From contig NZ_JAME01000024.1 of the NCBI RefSeq assembly GCF_000521865.1, forward strand, positions 19,384 to 83,383: a stretch of DNA of 64,000 nucleotides, in the 5' to 3' direction. Position numbers and translations under genes: made by a program. Each line of letters begins with the position of its first letter. Within the stretch, counting starts at the first letter, position 1. The notes under the pieces are model-generated. The model was given only the letters and a program-made list of their open reading frames with translations, ran no database searches and was not told the origin of the DNA. Positions 8,588 to 15,941 of this stretch are shown here, in pieces. The stretch is from Roseivivax isoporae LMG 25204 (GTDB lineage: Bacteria > Pseudomonadota > Alphaproteobacteria > Rhodobacterales > Rhodobacteraceae).

Positions 8588-9301
8588 TCAGGAGGCGCGG
8601 GCGAGCGCGAGAAAGCGCACGGCATCGAGGAAGGCGCGGCGCTTGTGTTCGGCCGCCATCGCGGCTTCCTCGTCCTCGCCCCAGAGCTCCTGCTGCCAGG
8701 TCTCGTCGATGCGCGAGCGCACCCAGAGATCGTCGGTCGCGAACGCGCCCTGTTCGGCGGCAAGGCCGATCACCAGCGATCCCGACAGCGACACGAGGTC
8801 GTGGAACGCCGCGAGCGCGAACCGGTCGAGCGCGTGCACCTCGGCGCGCAGCCGTGCCAGCGCGTCGGCATCCTGCGGCGCGTGCATGAGCCCGGTTCGC
8901 GGCTCGAGGCGCGCGCCGAAGCGTCCGGCCGCCCAGTCGAGCAACGGGTCCCATGCCGCCGCCTGCCGCGCCACGAGTTCGGCGGGCGCGTCGGCACGGT
9001 AGCACAGGAGGTCCGCATCGCCGTATTCGGCCAGCATGTCGGCGACCTCGGCGTGCTGCACCGAGAGCTTGTCGATGGCCGCGTTGGCCCCCCGGGTGAC
9101 CGGCATGGTCAGGGGATCGATCCGTTCGCCCTGCGCCTGCCATTCGCCGGCCACCGCCTCGGCCATGGCCCGCGAGGGCAGGACCAGCGGCGCCTTGGCC
9201 GGGGTCCGGACGCCGCGCCCGTCGAGCCGCACGGCAAAGCCCTGCGGTTCCTCGGCGACCTCGGCCCTGGTCCAGAACCGTTTCGGAGCCCACTCGCTCA
9301 T
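8588..9301 (-). CDS. ATP12-family F1-ATPase assembly chaperone
   Basis: The 237-residue protein begins MSEWAPKRFWTRAEV and shows the ATP12 pattern: FAVRLDGRGVRTPAKAPL, then PLTMPVTRGANAAIDKL, then YGDADLLCYRADAP and WDPLLDWAAGRFGARL. ATP12 binds the alpha subunit during F1 assembly in mitochondria, and alphaproteobacteria keep a homologue, presumably for the same job in the cytoplasm. The chosen ATG overlaps the HAD gene stop by 4 bases; the frame stays open upstream, but only into HAD-coding sequence. It is the last gene of the crcB-rluC-HAD-ATP12 chain. The bacterial role is inferred from the eukaryotic homologue. Confidence 0.85.
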   Translation of the reverse strand: MSEWAPKRFWTRAEVAEEPQGFAVRLDGRGVRTPAKAPLVLPSRAMAEAVAGEWQAQGERIDPLTMPVTRGANAAIDKLSVQHAEVADMLAEYGDADLLCYRADAPAELVARQAAAWDPLLDWAAGRFGARLEPRTGLMHAPQDADALARLRAEVHALDRFALAAFHDLVSLSGSLVIGLAAEQGAFATDDLWVRSRIDETWQQELWGEDEEAAMAAEHKRRAFLDAVRFLALARAS

Positions 9302-9975
9302 GCGTCCTCCCACACGAGATCGAGAAGGGGCGGAAGCTCGTCGATGCCCGCGATCAGGTGATGCGCGGCGCCGAGGCGCGCGCGGTCGTGATAGCCCCAA
9401 CCGACGCCGATGGCGGTCACGCCCGCGGCGCGCGCCATGGCCATGTCGTATTCGGTGTCGCCCACCATGACGGCCGCGCGCGGGTCGCAGCCGGTTTCGG
9501 CCAGCGCGGCGGCGATCATCGCCGGATGCGGCTTCGACGGGTGGTCGTCGGCGGTCTGCGTGGTGACGAAGCGCCCCGCGAGCCCGTGCCCCTCGAGCAC
9601 CGCCCGCAGCCCGCGCCGCGACTTGCCCGTGGCGATGCCGAGCAGCATGCCCGGTTGCGCGTCGAGCGCATCGAGAACGGACCGCACGCCGGGATAGAGC
9701 GGCGAGGAGGCGTCGACGCTCTGCCGCTGCCGCAGGTCCGCATAGGCGCCCTTGTAGGCGGCGGTCATGTGCGCGCGCGTCTCGGCGTCCGCGGCCGGCA
9801 CCAGCCGGGCGAAGGCCTCAGGAAGCGACAGCCCGACGATGCCCAGCACCTCGGCCCGGCCCGGCGCGACCAGCCCGGCCGCGTCGAAGGCCACGCCCAT
9901 GGCCGCGAGGATGTCGGCCTGGCTGTCGACAAGCGTGCCGTCGACGTCGAAGATGACGAGGCGCAGGTCGGTCAT
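9298..9975 (-). CDS. HAD-superfamily phosphatase (phosphoglycolate phosphatase-like)
   Basis: The 225-residue protein has HAD motif I as FDVDGTLVDS (nucleophile Asp10, acid/base Asp12), motif II in LLGIATGKS, the catalytic Lys region in SKPHPAMI and motif IV as VGDTEYDMAMA. The helical cap after motif I puts it in subfamily IA with phosphoglycolate phosphatases and similar enzymes, so it hydrolyses a small phosphate ester in the cytoplasm; the exact substrate is not evident. It is coupled by 4-base overlaps both to rluC upstream and to the ATP12 gene downstream. In many Rhodobacterales a HAD gene follows rluC, so the order looks ancestral rather than unusual. Confidence 0.88.
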   Translation of the reverse strand: MTDLRLVIFDVDGTLVDSQADILAAMGVAFDAAGLVAPGRAEVLGIVGLSLPEAFARLVPAADAETRAHMTAAYKGAYADLRQRQSVDASSPLYPGVRSVLDALDAQPGMLLGIATGKSRRGLRAVLEGHGLAGRFVTTQTADDHPSKPHPAMIAAALAETGCDPRAAVMVGDTEYDMAMARAAGVTAIGVGWGYHDRARLGAAHHLIAGIDELPPLLDLVWEDA

Positions 9976-11015
9976 GCGTCCTCCGCGAACGGGTCCGTGG
10001 GCACGTCGGCCGGGTTCCAGGCGACGTAGTCCCATGTCCGCGCCATGTGGTCCGGCAGCGGCGCGGTGATCTGCAGCCGCGCGCCGCTCACGGGATGGGT
10101 CAGCGCCAGCGACCGCGCGTGCAGGTGCAGCTTGCGGCTGATCTCGCCGCCGAGCTGCGCCCCCCAGCCGTCGCCGAGGTTCTCCTGCCCCGATCCGCCG
10201 TACTTTCCGTCGCCGACGATCGGGTGGCCGAGTTCCGCCATGTGCGCGCGCAGCTGGTGCGTGCGCCCCGTGACCGGCACGAGCGCGACCCAGGACGCGC
10301 GGCGGCCGAGTTCGGACAGGACGGCATAGTCGGTCGTGGCGTGCTTGGCGCCCTCGGTGCCGGCAACCGCGTCGGGATGCAGGCAGCGCATCTTCTCGCC
10401 CTCGCCGCCCTTGCCGTGGCCCGGCGCCTTCACGAGCCCGTAGCGCACGGTGCCCATGCGCGGTTGCGGCACGCCCGCCACCACCGCCCAGTAGATCTTG
10501 CGCGTCTCGCGCGCCCGGAAGGCGGCGGTCAGCTCCTTGGCCACCGCCCGCGTGCGCGCCATGAGCAGAACCCCCGACGTGTCGCGGTCGAGCCGGTGCA
10601 CCAGCCGGGGGTTCTCGTCGTAGCCGAAGCGCAGCGCCTCGGACAGCCCGTCCACGTGGCGGGTCTGTCCCGAACCGCCCTGCACCGGCAGGCCCGGCGG
10701 CTTGTTCAGCGCGATGATGTGGTCGTCGCGGTAGAGCACCGCCTCGCGGATCATCCGCGCATCGGCGTCCGAGACCGAGGGCTTCGGCTGCGAGGACACC
10801 TCGCCCGGTTCGGGCAGCGGCGGGATGCGCACCTGCTGGCCGACCTGCAGGCGGGTCGATCCCTTGACCCGTCCGCCGTCGACCCGCAGCTCGCCCTTGC
10901 GGCACATCTTCTCGATCCGCCCCTGGGCGAGGTGCGGGAACATCCGCTTGAGCCAGCGGTCGAGCCGCTGGTCGCCGTCGCCCGGCCCGACCGTGATCGT
11001 CTGCACGCCGCTCAT
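9972..11015 (-). CDS. rluC: RluA-family 23S rRNA pseudouridine synthase (RluC-like)
   Basis: The 347-residue protein has an N-terminal S4 RNA-binding domain (about residues 15-70, DGDQRLDRWLKRMFP then GELRVDGGRVK) and a catalytic RluA-type domain. The active-site motif HRLDRDTSG spans 140-148 with the catalytic Asp at 143. The later TGRTHQLRAH motif is also characteristic. It isomerises uridines in rRNA; assignment to RluC rather than RluD rests on overall type and is less certain than the family. It sits between crcB and the HAD gene with ATGA overlaps on both sides. Confidence 0.88.
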   Translation of the reverse strand: MSGVQTITVGPGDGDQRLDRWLKRMFPHLAQGRIEKMCRKGELRVDGGRVKGSTRLQVGQQVRIPPLPEPGEVSSQPKPSVSDADARMIREAVLYRDDHIIALNKPPGLPVQGGSGQTRHVDGLSEALRFGYDENPRLVHRLDRDTSGVLLMARTRAVAKELTAAFRARETRKIYWAVVAGVPQPRMGTVRYGLVKAPGHGKGGEGEKMRCLHPDAVAGTEGAKHATTDYAVLSELGRRASWVALVPVTGRTHQLRAHMAELGHPIVGDGKYGGSGQENLGDGWGAQLGGEISRKLHLHARSLALTHPVSGARLQITAPLPDHMARTWDYVAWNPADVPTDPFAEDA

Positions 11016-11389
11016 GCGAAGGCCCCCCGCGCCGCGGCGAGCCCGGCAAGAAGCGCCACCAGAGACAGGCCGACCGAGGCCGCGACATAGGTCGCGGCGA
11101 GCGTCGCGTCGCCCCGTTCCCACAGCGTGACCGCGTCGAGCGAGAAGGCCGAGAACGTCGTGAACCCGCCGAGGAGCCCGGTCATGAGGAGCGGCGCGAG
11201 CCGCGTGCCGCCGTACTCGGCCAGGAGGACGACGAGCGCGCCCATGAGGAACGATCCCGCGACGTTCACGCAGAGCGTGCCCCACGGAAAGCCGGGGCCC
11301 ATCGCGCGCATGGCGGCGAGGCCGGTCAGGTGGCGTAGGACCGCGCCCACCGCGCCGCCGGCGGCAACCTGGATCAGGGTGAGGCTCAT
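11012..11389 (-). CDS. crcB: CrcB/Fluc fluoride ion channel
   Basis: A 125-residue membrane protein with four hydrophobic segments and the signature GLLGGFTTFSAFSLD of Fluc channels, preceded by VNVAGSFLMG with the conserved Asn. Dimers of this family export fluoride across the inner membrane and protect against it. The ATG at 11389 is preceded by an AAGGGA Shine-Dalgarno; the frame is open further upstream without family similarity. It is the first gene of a four-gene chain with rluC, the HAD phosphatase and ATP12, an apparently accidental but tightly coupled combination. No fluoride riboswitch consensus is recognisable upstream. Confidence 0.93.
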   Translation of the reverse strand: MSLTLIQVAAGGAVGAVLRHLTGLAAMRAMGPGFPWGTLCVNVAGSFLMGALVVLLAEYGGTRLAPLLMTGLLGGFTTFSAFSLDAVTLWERGDATLAATYVAASVGLSLVALLAGLAAARGAFA

Positions 11390-11400
11390 GCGCCGTCCCT

Positions 11401-11420
11401 TCGCGCCCGGGCGGGCGCGA
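11401..11420 (-). other. Perfect hairpin just 5' of the crcB ribosome binding site
   Basis: TCGCGCCCG (11401-11409) and CGGGCGCGA (11412-11420) form a 9-base stem with a 2-base spacer. It ends about 11 bases before the crcB ATG, next to the AAGGGA Shine-Dalgarno. It may influence ribosome access or message stability. It does not match the fluoride riboswitch. Confidence 0.4.
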
Positions 11421-11549
11421 GTCAAGCCCGGGCAGGCCTCCGCGTGCACCGCCCCTTGTCGGGACCCCGTGCCATGGGGCAGGATTTGATCAAACCCGGT
11501 CCGGGAATCGGCGGCGGGATGCCCGCGCCCAGAACCACAGGAGACACCG

Positions 11550-12941
11550 ATGGACGGCACCCTCAGCGCGAACGACCTGAGCCACATCGTCACCGCCGAC
11601 AAGGCCCATGTCTGGCACCACCTGAGCCAGCACAAGCCCTGGGAAGTCTCGGATCCGAACATCATCATCGAGGGCAAGGGCCTGCGCGTCTGGAACCAGG
11701 CGGGCAAGGAGCATCTCGACGCCGTCTCGGGCGCGGTCTGGACGGTGAACGTGGGCTACGGCCGCGAGGAGATCGCCCGCGCCGTCTACGACCAGCTCTG
11801 CAAGATGAACTATTTCGCGGGCGCCATGGGCAGCGTGCCGGGCGCACTCTTTGCCGAGCGGCTGATCGGCAAGATGCCGGGCATGAGCCGGGTCTACTAC
11901 TGCAACTCCGGGTCCGAGGCGAACGAGAAGGCATTCAAGATGGTCCGCCAGATCGCGCACAAGCGCTACGGCGGCCAGAAGCACAAGATCCTGTTCCGCG
12001 ACCGCGATTACCACGGCACCACCATCGGCTGCCTTTCGGCGGGCGGGCAGGACGAGCGCAACGCGCAGTACGGCCCCTTCGCGCCCGGCTTCGTCCGGGT
12101 GCCGCACTGCCTCGAATACCGCCGCCACGAGCAGGAGGGCGCGCCGTCCGAGAATTACGGCGAATGGGCCGCCGACCAGATCGAGAAGGTGATCCTGCGC
12201 GAGGGCCCCGACACCGTCGGCGCGCTCTGCCTCGAGCCGGTGACCGCCGGCGGCGGCGTGATCGCCCCTCCCGAAGGCTACTGGCCGCGGGTGCAGGAGA
12301 TCTGCCGCAAGTACGACATCCTCCTGCACATCGACGAGGTCGTGTGCGGCATCGGCCGCACCGGCACCTGGTTCGGCTACCAGCATTACGGGATCGAGCC
12401 CGACATGGTGACCATGGCCAAGGGTGTCGCCTCGGGCTACGCCGCGATCGCCTGCCTCGTGACCACGGAAGCCGTTTTCGACCTGTTCAAGACCGACGAG
12501 ACGGACCCGATGGACTATTTCCGCGACATCTCGACCTTCGGCGGCTGCACCGCCGGGCCGGCCGCGGCGATGGAGAACATGCGCATCATCGAGGACGAGG
12601 ACCTGCTGGGGAACACCGAGCGCATGGGCGCCTACATGACCGCGCGGCTGCACGACCTGATGGACCGCCACAAGGTGGTCGGCGACGTGCGCGGCAAGGG
12701 GCTGTTCCTCGGCGCCGAGCTTGTCTCGGACCGCGAGAGCAGGGACCCCGTGTCCGAGCCGCTGGTGAAGAAGGTCGTCGCCGACTGCATGGCGCAGGGC
12801 GTCATCATCGGCGCGACCAACCGCTCGATCCCGGGAAGGAACAACACGCTGTGTTTCTCGCCGGCGCTGATCGCCACGAAGGACGACATCGACGAGATCG
12901 TGACCGCCGTCGACGGCGCGCTCGGCCGCGTGTTCGGCTGA
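11550..12941 (+). CDS. tpa: Class III aminotransferase, taurine-pyruvate aminotransferase type
   Basis: The 463-residue PLP enzyme shows the fold-type I pattern: YYCNSGSEANEKAFKM (PLP phosphate region), the Asp of HIDEVVCG at 262 and the Schiff-base lysine K291 in TMAKGVASGYAAI. The N-terminus (SHIVTADKAHVWHHLSQHKP) and RDYHGTTIGCLS resemble the taurine-pyruvate aminotransferases of Rhodobacterales as I remember them; these convert taurine plus pyruvate to sulfoacetaldehyde and alanine. The partner genes of that pathway (xsc, ald, tauABC) are not adjacent, so another omega-amino acid substrate is possible. AGGAGACACC precedes the ATG at a good distance. A GNAT gene follows after 8 bases. Confidence 0.75.
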   Translation: MDGTLSANDLSHIVTADKAHVWHHLSQHKPWEVSDPNIIIEGKGLRVWNQAGKEHLDAVSGAVWTVNVGYGREEIARAVYDQLCKMNYFAGAMGSVPGALFAERLIGKMPGMSRVYYCNSGSEANEKAFKMVRQIAHKRYGGQKHKILFRDRDYHGTTIGCLSAGGQDERNAQYGPFAPGFVRVPHCLEYRRHEQEGAPSENYGEWAADQIEKVILREGPDTVGALCLEPVTAGGGVIAPPEGYWPRVQEICRKYDILLHIDEVVCGIGRTGTWFGYQHYGIEPDMVTMAKGVASGYAAIACLVTTEAVFDLFKTDETDPMDYFRDISTFGGCTAGPAAAMENMRIIEDEDLLGNTERMGAYMTARLHDLMDRHKVVGDVRGKGLFLGAELVSDRESRDPVSEPLVKKVVADCMAQGVIIGATNRSIPGRNNTLCFSPALIATKDDIDEIVTAVDGALGRVFG

Positions 12942-12949
12942 CCCGCGGC

Positions 12950-13675
12950 ATGGTGGAGAACGCGTTCGGGCTGCCGGTCGGCCCGCCGGCCGACCTCGAC
13001 CTGCCCCGGCCGCGGCCGCCGCGCACGCCCATGCGGGGGCGCACCTGCAGCGTGGTTCCGGTCTCGCCGGACCACGCGGAGGCCCTTCATGAGGCCTACG
13101 CGCAGGAGGACGGGCGCAACTGGACCTACCTCTCGCTCGAGCCGCCGCGAGACGCGGCGGAGATGCGCGCGCGCCTCGTCGCCATGGAGGCGAGCGAGGA
13201 CCCGCTCTACCACACCGTCCTCGACGCGGCGGGCCGGCCCGTCGGCACGTGTTCCTACCTGCGCATCGCGCCCGAGGCGGCCAGCGTCGAGGTCGGCTGG
13301 ATCACGTGGTCGCCGCGGCTCCAGCGCAGCGTCATGTCGACCGAGGCCATGTACCTGATGATGGCGCGCGCCTTCGACGAGCTCGGATACCGCCGCTACG
13401 AGTGGAAGTGCGACGCGCTCAACGCGCCCTCGCGCCGGGCCGCCGAACGGCTTGGCTTCACTTTCGAGGGCATCCACCGGCAGGCGACCGTGGTGAAGGG
13501 GCGCAACCGCGATACCGCGTGGTTCTCGATCCTCGACGGCGAATGGCCGGATCGCCGCGCACGCCTCGCGGCGTGGCTCGACCCGGCCAATTTCGACGGG
13601 GACGGGCGGCAGCGCCGCCCGCTCGGGTCCTACTCCGCCGCGCCGGGCGCCGGCTTGGAGCGCGGGCTGTCGTAG
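12950..13675 (+). CDS. GNAT family N-acetyltransferase (RimJ/RimL-like)
   Basis: The 241-residue protein contains a RimJ/RimL-type acetyltransferase domain (about residues 25-210) with VEVGWITWSPRLQRSVMSTEAMYLMM as the acetyl-CoA region and a C-terminal ALNAPSRRAAERLGFTFEGIHRQ, the hallmark NxxSxxAxxKxGF-like segment of the family. It probably acetylates an amino group on a small molecule or a protein N-terminus. The start lies 8 bases after the aminotransferase stop, so the two are likely co-transcribed. The last 46 bases overlap, on the opposite strand, the end of the BCCT transporter gene. Confidence 0.85.
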   Translation: MVENAFGLPVGPPADLDLPRPRPPRTPMRGRTCSVVPVSPDHAEALHEAYAQEDGRNWTYLSLEPPRDAAEMRARLVAMEASEDPLYHTVLDAAGRPVGTCSYLRIAPEAASVEVGWITWSPRLQRSVMSTEAMYLMMARAFDELGYRRYEWKCDALNAPSRRAAERLGFTFEGIHRQATVVKGRNRDTAWFSILDGEWPDRRARLAAWLDPANFDGDGRQRRPLGSYSAAPGAGLERGLS

Positions 13676-15309
13676 ACGGACGTCGCGTCGTCCTCGGGAT
13701 GCAGGTCCGAGGGCTGCGGCCGCATGCCGACCGTGATGTAGTCGATGTCCTCGGCCATGAGGCCCATGATGACCGAGGGGATCATCAGGAACACGAGGCA
13801 GAACACCGGCAGACCCACGACCGTGATGACCTGCTGCAGCGCGGTCAGGCCCGCCTGCCCCGCCAGCATGATCAGCAGGACCGCGATCGTGCCTTCGGCG
13901 ATCCCCCAGAACAGCCGCTGCGGCACCGGGCCCGCATCGGATTCCCCGGTGCAGAGCATGTCGACCACGAGCGAGGCGGAGTCCGACGACGTGGCGAAGA
14001 AGATCGCCACGATGATCACCGCGAAACCCTGCAGGAAGGTCGCGAAGGGGAAGTTCTCGAGGAAGGCGAACATCGCCAGCGGGATCGATTCCGCCACTGC
14101 CGAGCTGATCTGGCCCGCCGCATCGCCCATCTGCGCGCGCGCCGCGGCACCGATGCCGTCGAATTCCATCGCCTGCCAGCCGAAGATGGAGAACCACACG
14201 AGCGTGAACAGCGACGGGGCCAGCAGCACGCCCATCACGAACTCGCGGATCGTCCGCCCGTACGAGATGCGCGCCACGAAGAGGCCCATGAACGGCGACC
14301 AGGTCACGGTCCACGCCCAGTAGAACACCGTCCAGCTGCCCTGCCAGCCCCACGCGTCGGTGTTGGGCGTGACGTCGGCCAGCATGTCGTTCCAGAACGC
14401 GAGCCGCGGCAGGTTGGACAGGTAGATGCCCGCCGTCTCGACGATGCCGCGCAGCAGGAACAGGGTCGAGCCCGCCACCAGCACGAAGGCCATCAGCGCC
14501 ACGGCCATGCCGATGTTGATGTTCGACAGGAGCTTCACCCCGCTGTCGAGGCCCGCGATGATCGAACACACCGCGACCGCGGTCAGGACGATGATGATGG
14601 TGATCTGCACGCCCGGACCGTCGCCGGTGCCGAGAAGCTCGTTCAGGCCCGCCGCCACCTGGCTCGACCCGAGGCCGAGCGACACGGCCACGCCGAACAG
14701 CGTGCCGAGGATCGCCACCACGTCGATGGTCTTGCCGATCGGGCCGTGGATGCCCTCCTTCAGCAGCGGGTAGAACACCGAGCTCACCCGCACCGGCAAG
14801 CGGTAGCGGTAGATGAAGTAGGCGAAGGCGAGGCCCGGAAGGGCAAAGATCGTCCAGGTGTGCAGGGCGAGGTGGTAGAGCGCGATCGAGATCGCGTCCT
14901 GCGCCGCCTCCCGCGAATGCGGCTCGATGCCCGGCAGCGGCGGCTGGTCGAAATGGCTGATCGGCTCGGCCACGCCCCAGAACATCAGGATGGTGCCGAT
15001 GCCGCCGGCAAAGAGCATCGTGAACCACGAGAGGTTCGTGTAGTCGGGCCGCGCGTTGCGCCCGCCGAGCCGGATGTGCCCGTAGCGCGAGGCCGACACC
15101 CAGATCAGGAAGCCCAGCCACACGTTCACGCCGAGGATGAAGAACCAGCCGAGATTGGTGACGATCCAAGATCGCGCCGCGGCGAAGGCGTCGCCGATCG
15201 GCCCCGGTGCAATGATGAGCGCCAGGGCGAACACGATCATGAACGCGGCGGCGGAAAAGAAGATGACAGGATCGGTTTTGAGGCCAAGACGGCGGGCTAG
15301 GTCTTCCAA
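13630..15309 (-). CDS. BCCT family betaine/carnitine/choline-type transporter
   Basis: The 559-residue protein has about twelve hydrophobic segments and the BCCT hallmarks: WFTMLFAGGIGTILMFWGVAEPISHF near residue 100 and the tryptophan-rich segment TVFYWAWTVTWSPFMGLFVARISYGRTIREF, which builds the substrate site. The family imports quaternary ammonium compounds or taurine-like zwitterions with Na+ or H+. I place the start at a TTG (15307-15309) because GGAGGA lies 9 bases before it and no in-frame ATG or GTG precedes the first membrane segment; the only ATG lies 69 bases further out. Its 3' end overlaps the convergent GNAT gene by 46 bases. Proximity to the taurine-type aminotransferase hints at a related substrate, but that is inference. 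Confidence 0.88.
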   Translation of the reverse strand: MEDLARRLGLKTDPVIFFSAAAFMIVFALALIIAPGPIGDAFAAARSWIVTNLGWFFILGVNVWLGFLIWVSASRYGHIRLGGRNARPDYTNLSWFTMLFAGGIGTILMFWGVAEPISHFDQPPLPGIEPHSREAAQDAISIALYHLALHTWTIFALPGLAFAYFIYRYRLPVRVSSVFYPLLKEGIHGPIGKTIDVVAILGTLFGVAVSLGLGSSQVAAGLNELLGTGDGPGVQITIIIVLTAVAVCSIIAGLDSGVKLLSNINIGMAVALMAFVLVAGSTLFLLRGIVETAGIYLSNLPRLAFWNDMLADVTPNTDAWGWQGSWTVFYWAWTVTWSPFMGLFVARISYGRTIREFVMGVLLAPSLFTLVWFSIFGWQAMEFDGIGAAARAQMGDAAGQISSAVAESIPLAMFAFLENFPFATFLQGFAVIIVAIFFATSSDSASLVVDMLCTGESDAGPVPQRLFWGIAEGTIAVLLIMLAGQAGLTALQQVITVVGLPVFCLVFLMIPSVIMGLMAEDIDYITVGMRPQPSDLHPEDDATSVYDSPRSKPAPGAAE

Positions 15310-15476
15310 AATCGCGCGTCCTCCGGAACAGCGTGGCAGAACAGAGTGGCGCCGAGAGCCCGCGGACCGCGTGCGCACGCGGACATCGGCAAAAAGTTGC
15401 CCTTCTTCAACCGGCCAGACCGCGCGTGGTTCCCGCGATCCGCATGACAGGGCGCCGCAAATGCCGCCGCGACACG

Positions 15477-15500
15477 AAAAAGGCCGCCCCGAGGGCGGCC
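15477..15500 (-). terminator. Rho-independent terminator of the HU gene
   Basis: Read on the minus strand, a perfect 8-base stem GGCCGCCC/GGGCGGCC with a TCG loop is followed directly by TTTTTCG. It lies 25 bases beyond the stop of the HU gene. A textbook intrinsic terminator. Confidence 0.9.
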
Positions 15501-15525
15501 CGTGCGACGGACGTCATGTCGCGGA

Positions 15526-15813
15526 TCAGCCGTTGACGCTGTCCTTGAGGGCCTTCGCGATGGTCATCTTGACCTGCTTGTCGGCTTCCTTCTTGAACTG
15601 CTCGCCCGTGGCAGGGTTGCGCACCATGCGCTCCGGACGTTCGCGGCAGTAGATCTTGCCGACGCCCGGCAGGGTCACCGCGCCGCCGTCCCCGACTTCC
15701 TTGGTGATGATGCCGGTCAGCGCGTCCAGTGCCGCACCCGCGGTCTTCTTGTCGCTGCCCATTTCCTCGGCAAGTGCAGCCACGAGCTGCGTCTTCGTCA
15801 TCGGCTTCGCCAT
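15526..15813 (-). CDS. HU-family nucleoid DNA-binding protein
   Basis: A 95-residue HU/IHF-fold protein: MTKTQLVAALAEEMG dimerisation helices, then DALTGIITKEVGDGGAVTLPGVGKI, and the arm with RPERMVRNPATGEQF, where RNPATG is the signature turn that intercalates DNA. It bends and compacts DNA as a dimer. The ATG at 15813 has an AAGGAGA Shine-Dalgarno 8 bases away; a second in-frame ATG four codons later (MTKTQ) is the usual HU start position and cannot be excluded. Promoter and terminator are both recognisable, so the gene is monocistronic. Confidence 0.92.
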   Translation of the reverse strand: MAKPMTKTQLVAALAEEMGSDKKTAGAALDALTGIITKEVGDGGAVTLPGVGKIYCRERPERMVRNPATGEQFKKEADKQVKMTIAKALKDSVNG

Positions 15814-15858
15814 TTCATGGTCTCCTTGTCGGCCCGCCACTAGGGCCCAATCCCGCAT

Positions 15859-15897
15859 ATCTAACCGTATATTGAGTCACCGCACAACAAATTGTGC
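15859..15897 (-). promoter_or_regulatory. HU gene promoter with overlapping palindrome
   Basis: On the minus strand TTGTGC (-35, 15882-15887) and TTAGAT (-10, 15859-15864) are separated by exactly 17 bases, about 45 bases before the HU start codon. The -35 element is one arm of a perfect palindrome GCACAA-CAAA-TTGTGC (15882-15897), a plausible repressor or activator site. The block is strikingly AT-rich for this genome. Confidence 0.65.
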
Positions 15898-15941
15898 CTG
15901 CGACCAGCAAAATAACGCGACTTTCGCGGGGTTCCGCCCAG

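Noticed and set aside
11485..11494. TTTGATCAAA palindrome 55 bases before the tpa-type gene as an FNR box
   Set aside because: FnrL sites need TTGAT-N4-ATCAA; here the two halves abut with no spacer. A 10-base palindrome alone is not enough for a call.
11390..11549. Fluoride riboswitch upstream of crcB
   Set aside because: The conserved GATGGCATTCC-type core of the fluoride riboswitch is not present on the minus strand; only a simple hairpin is found before the ribosome site.
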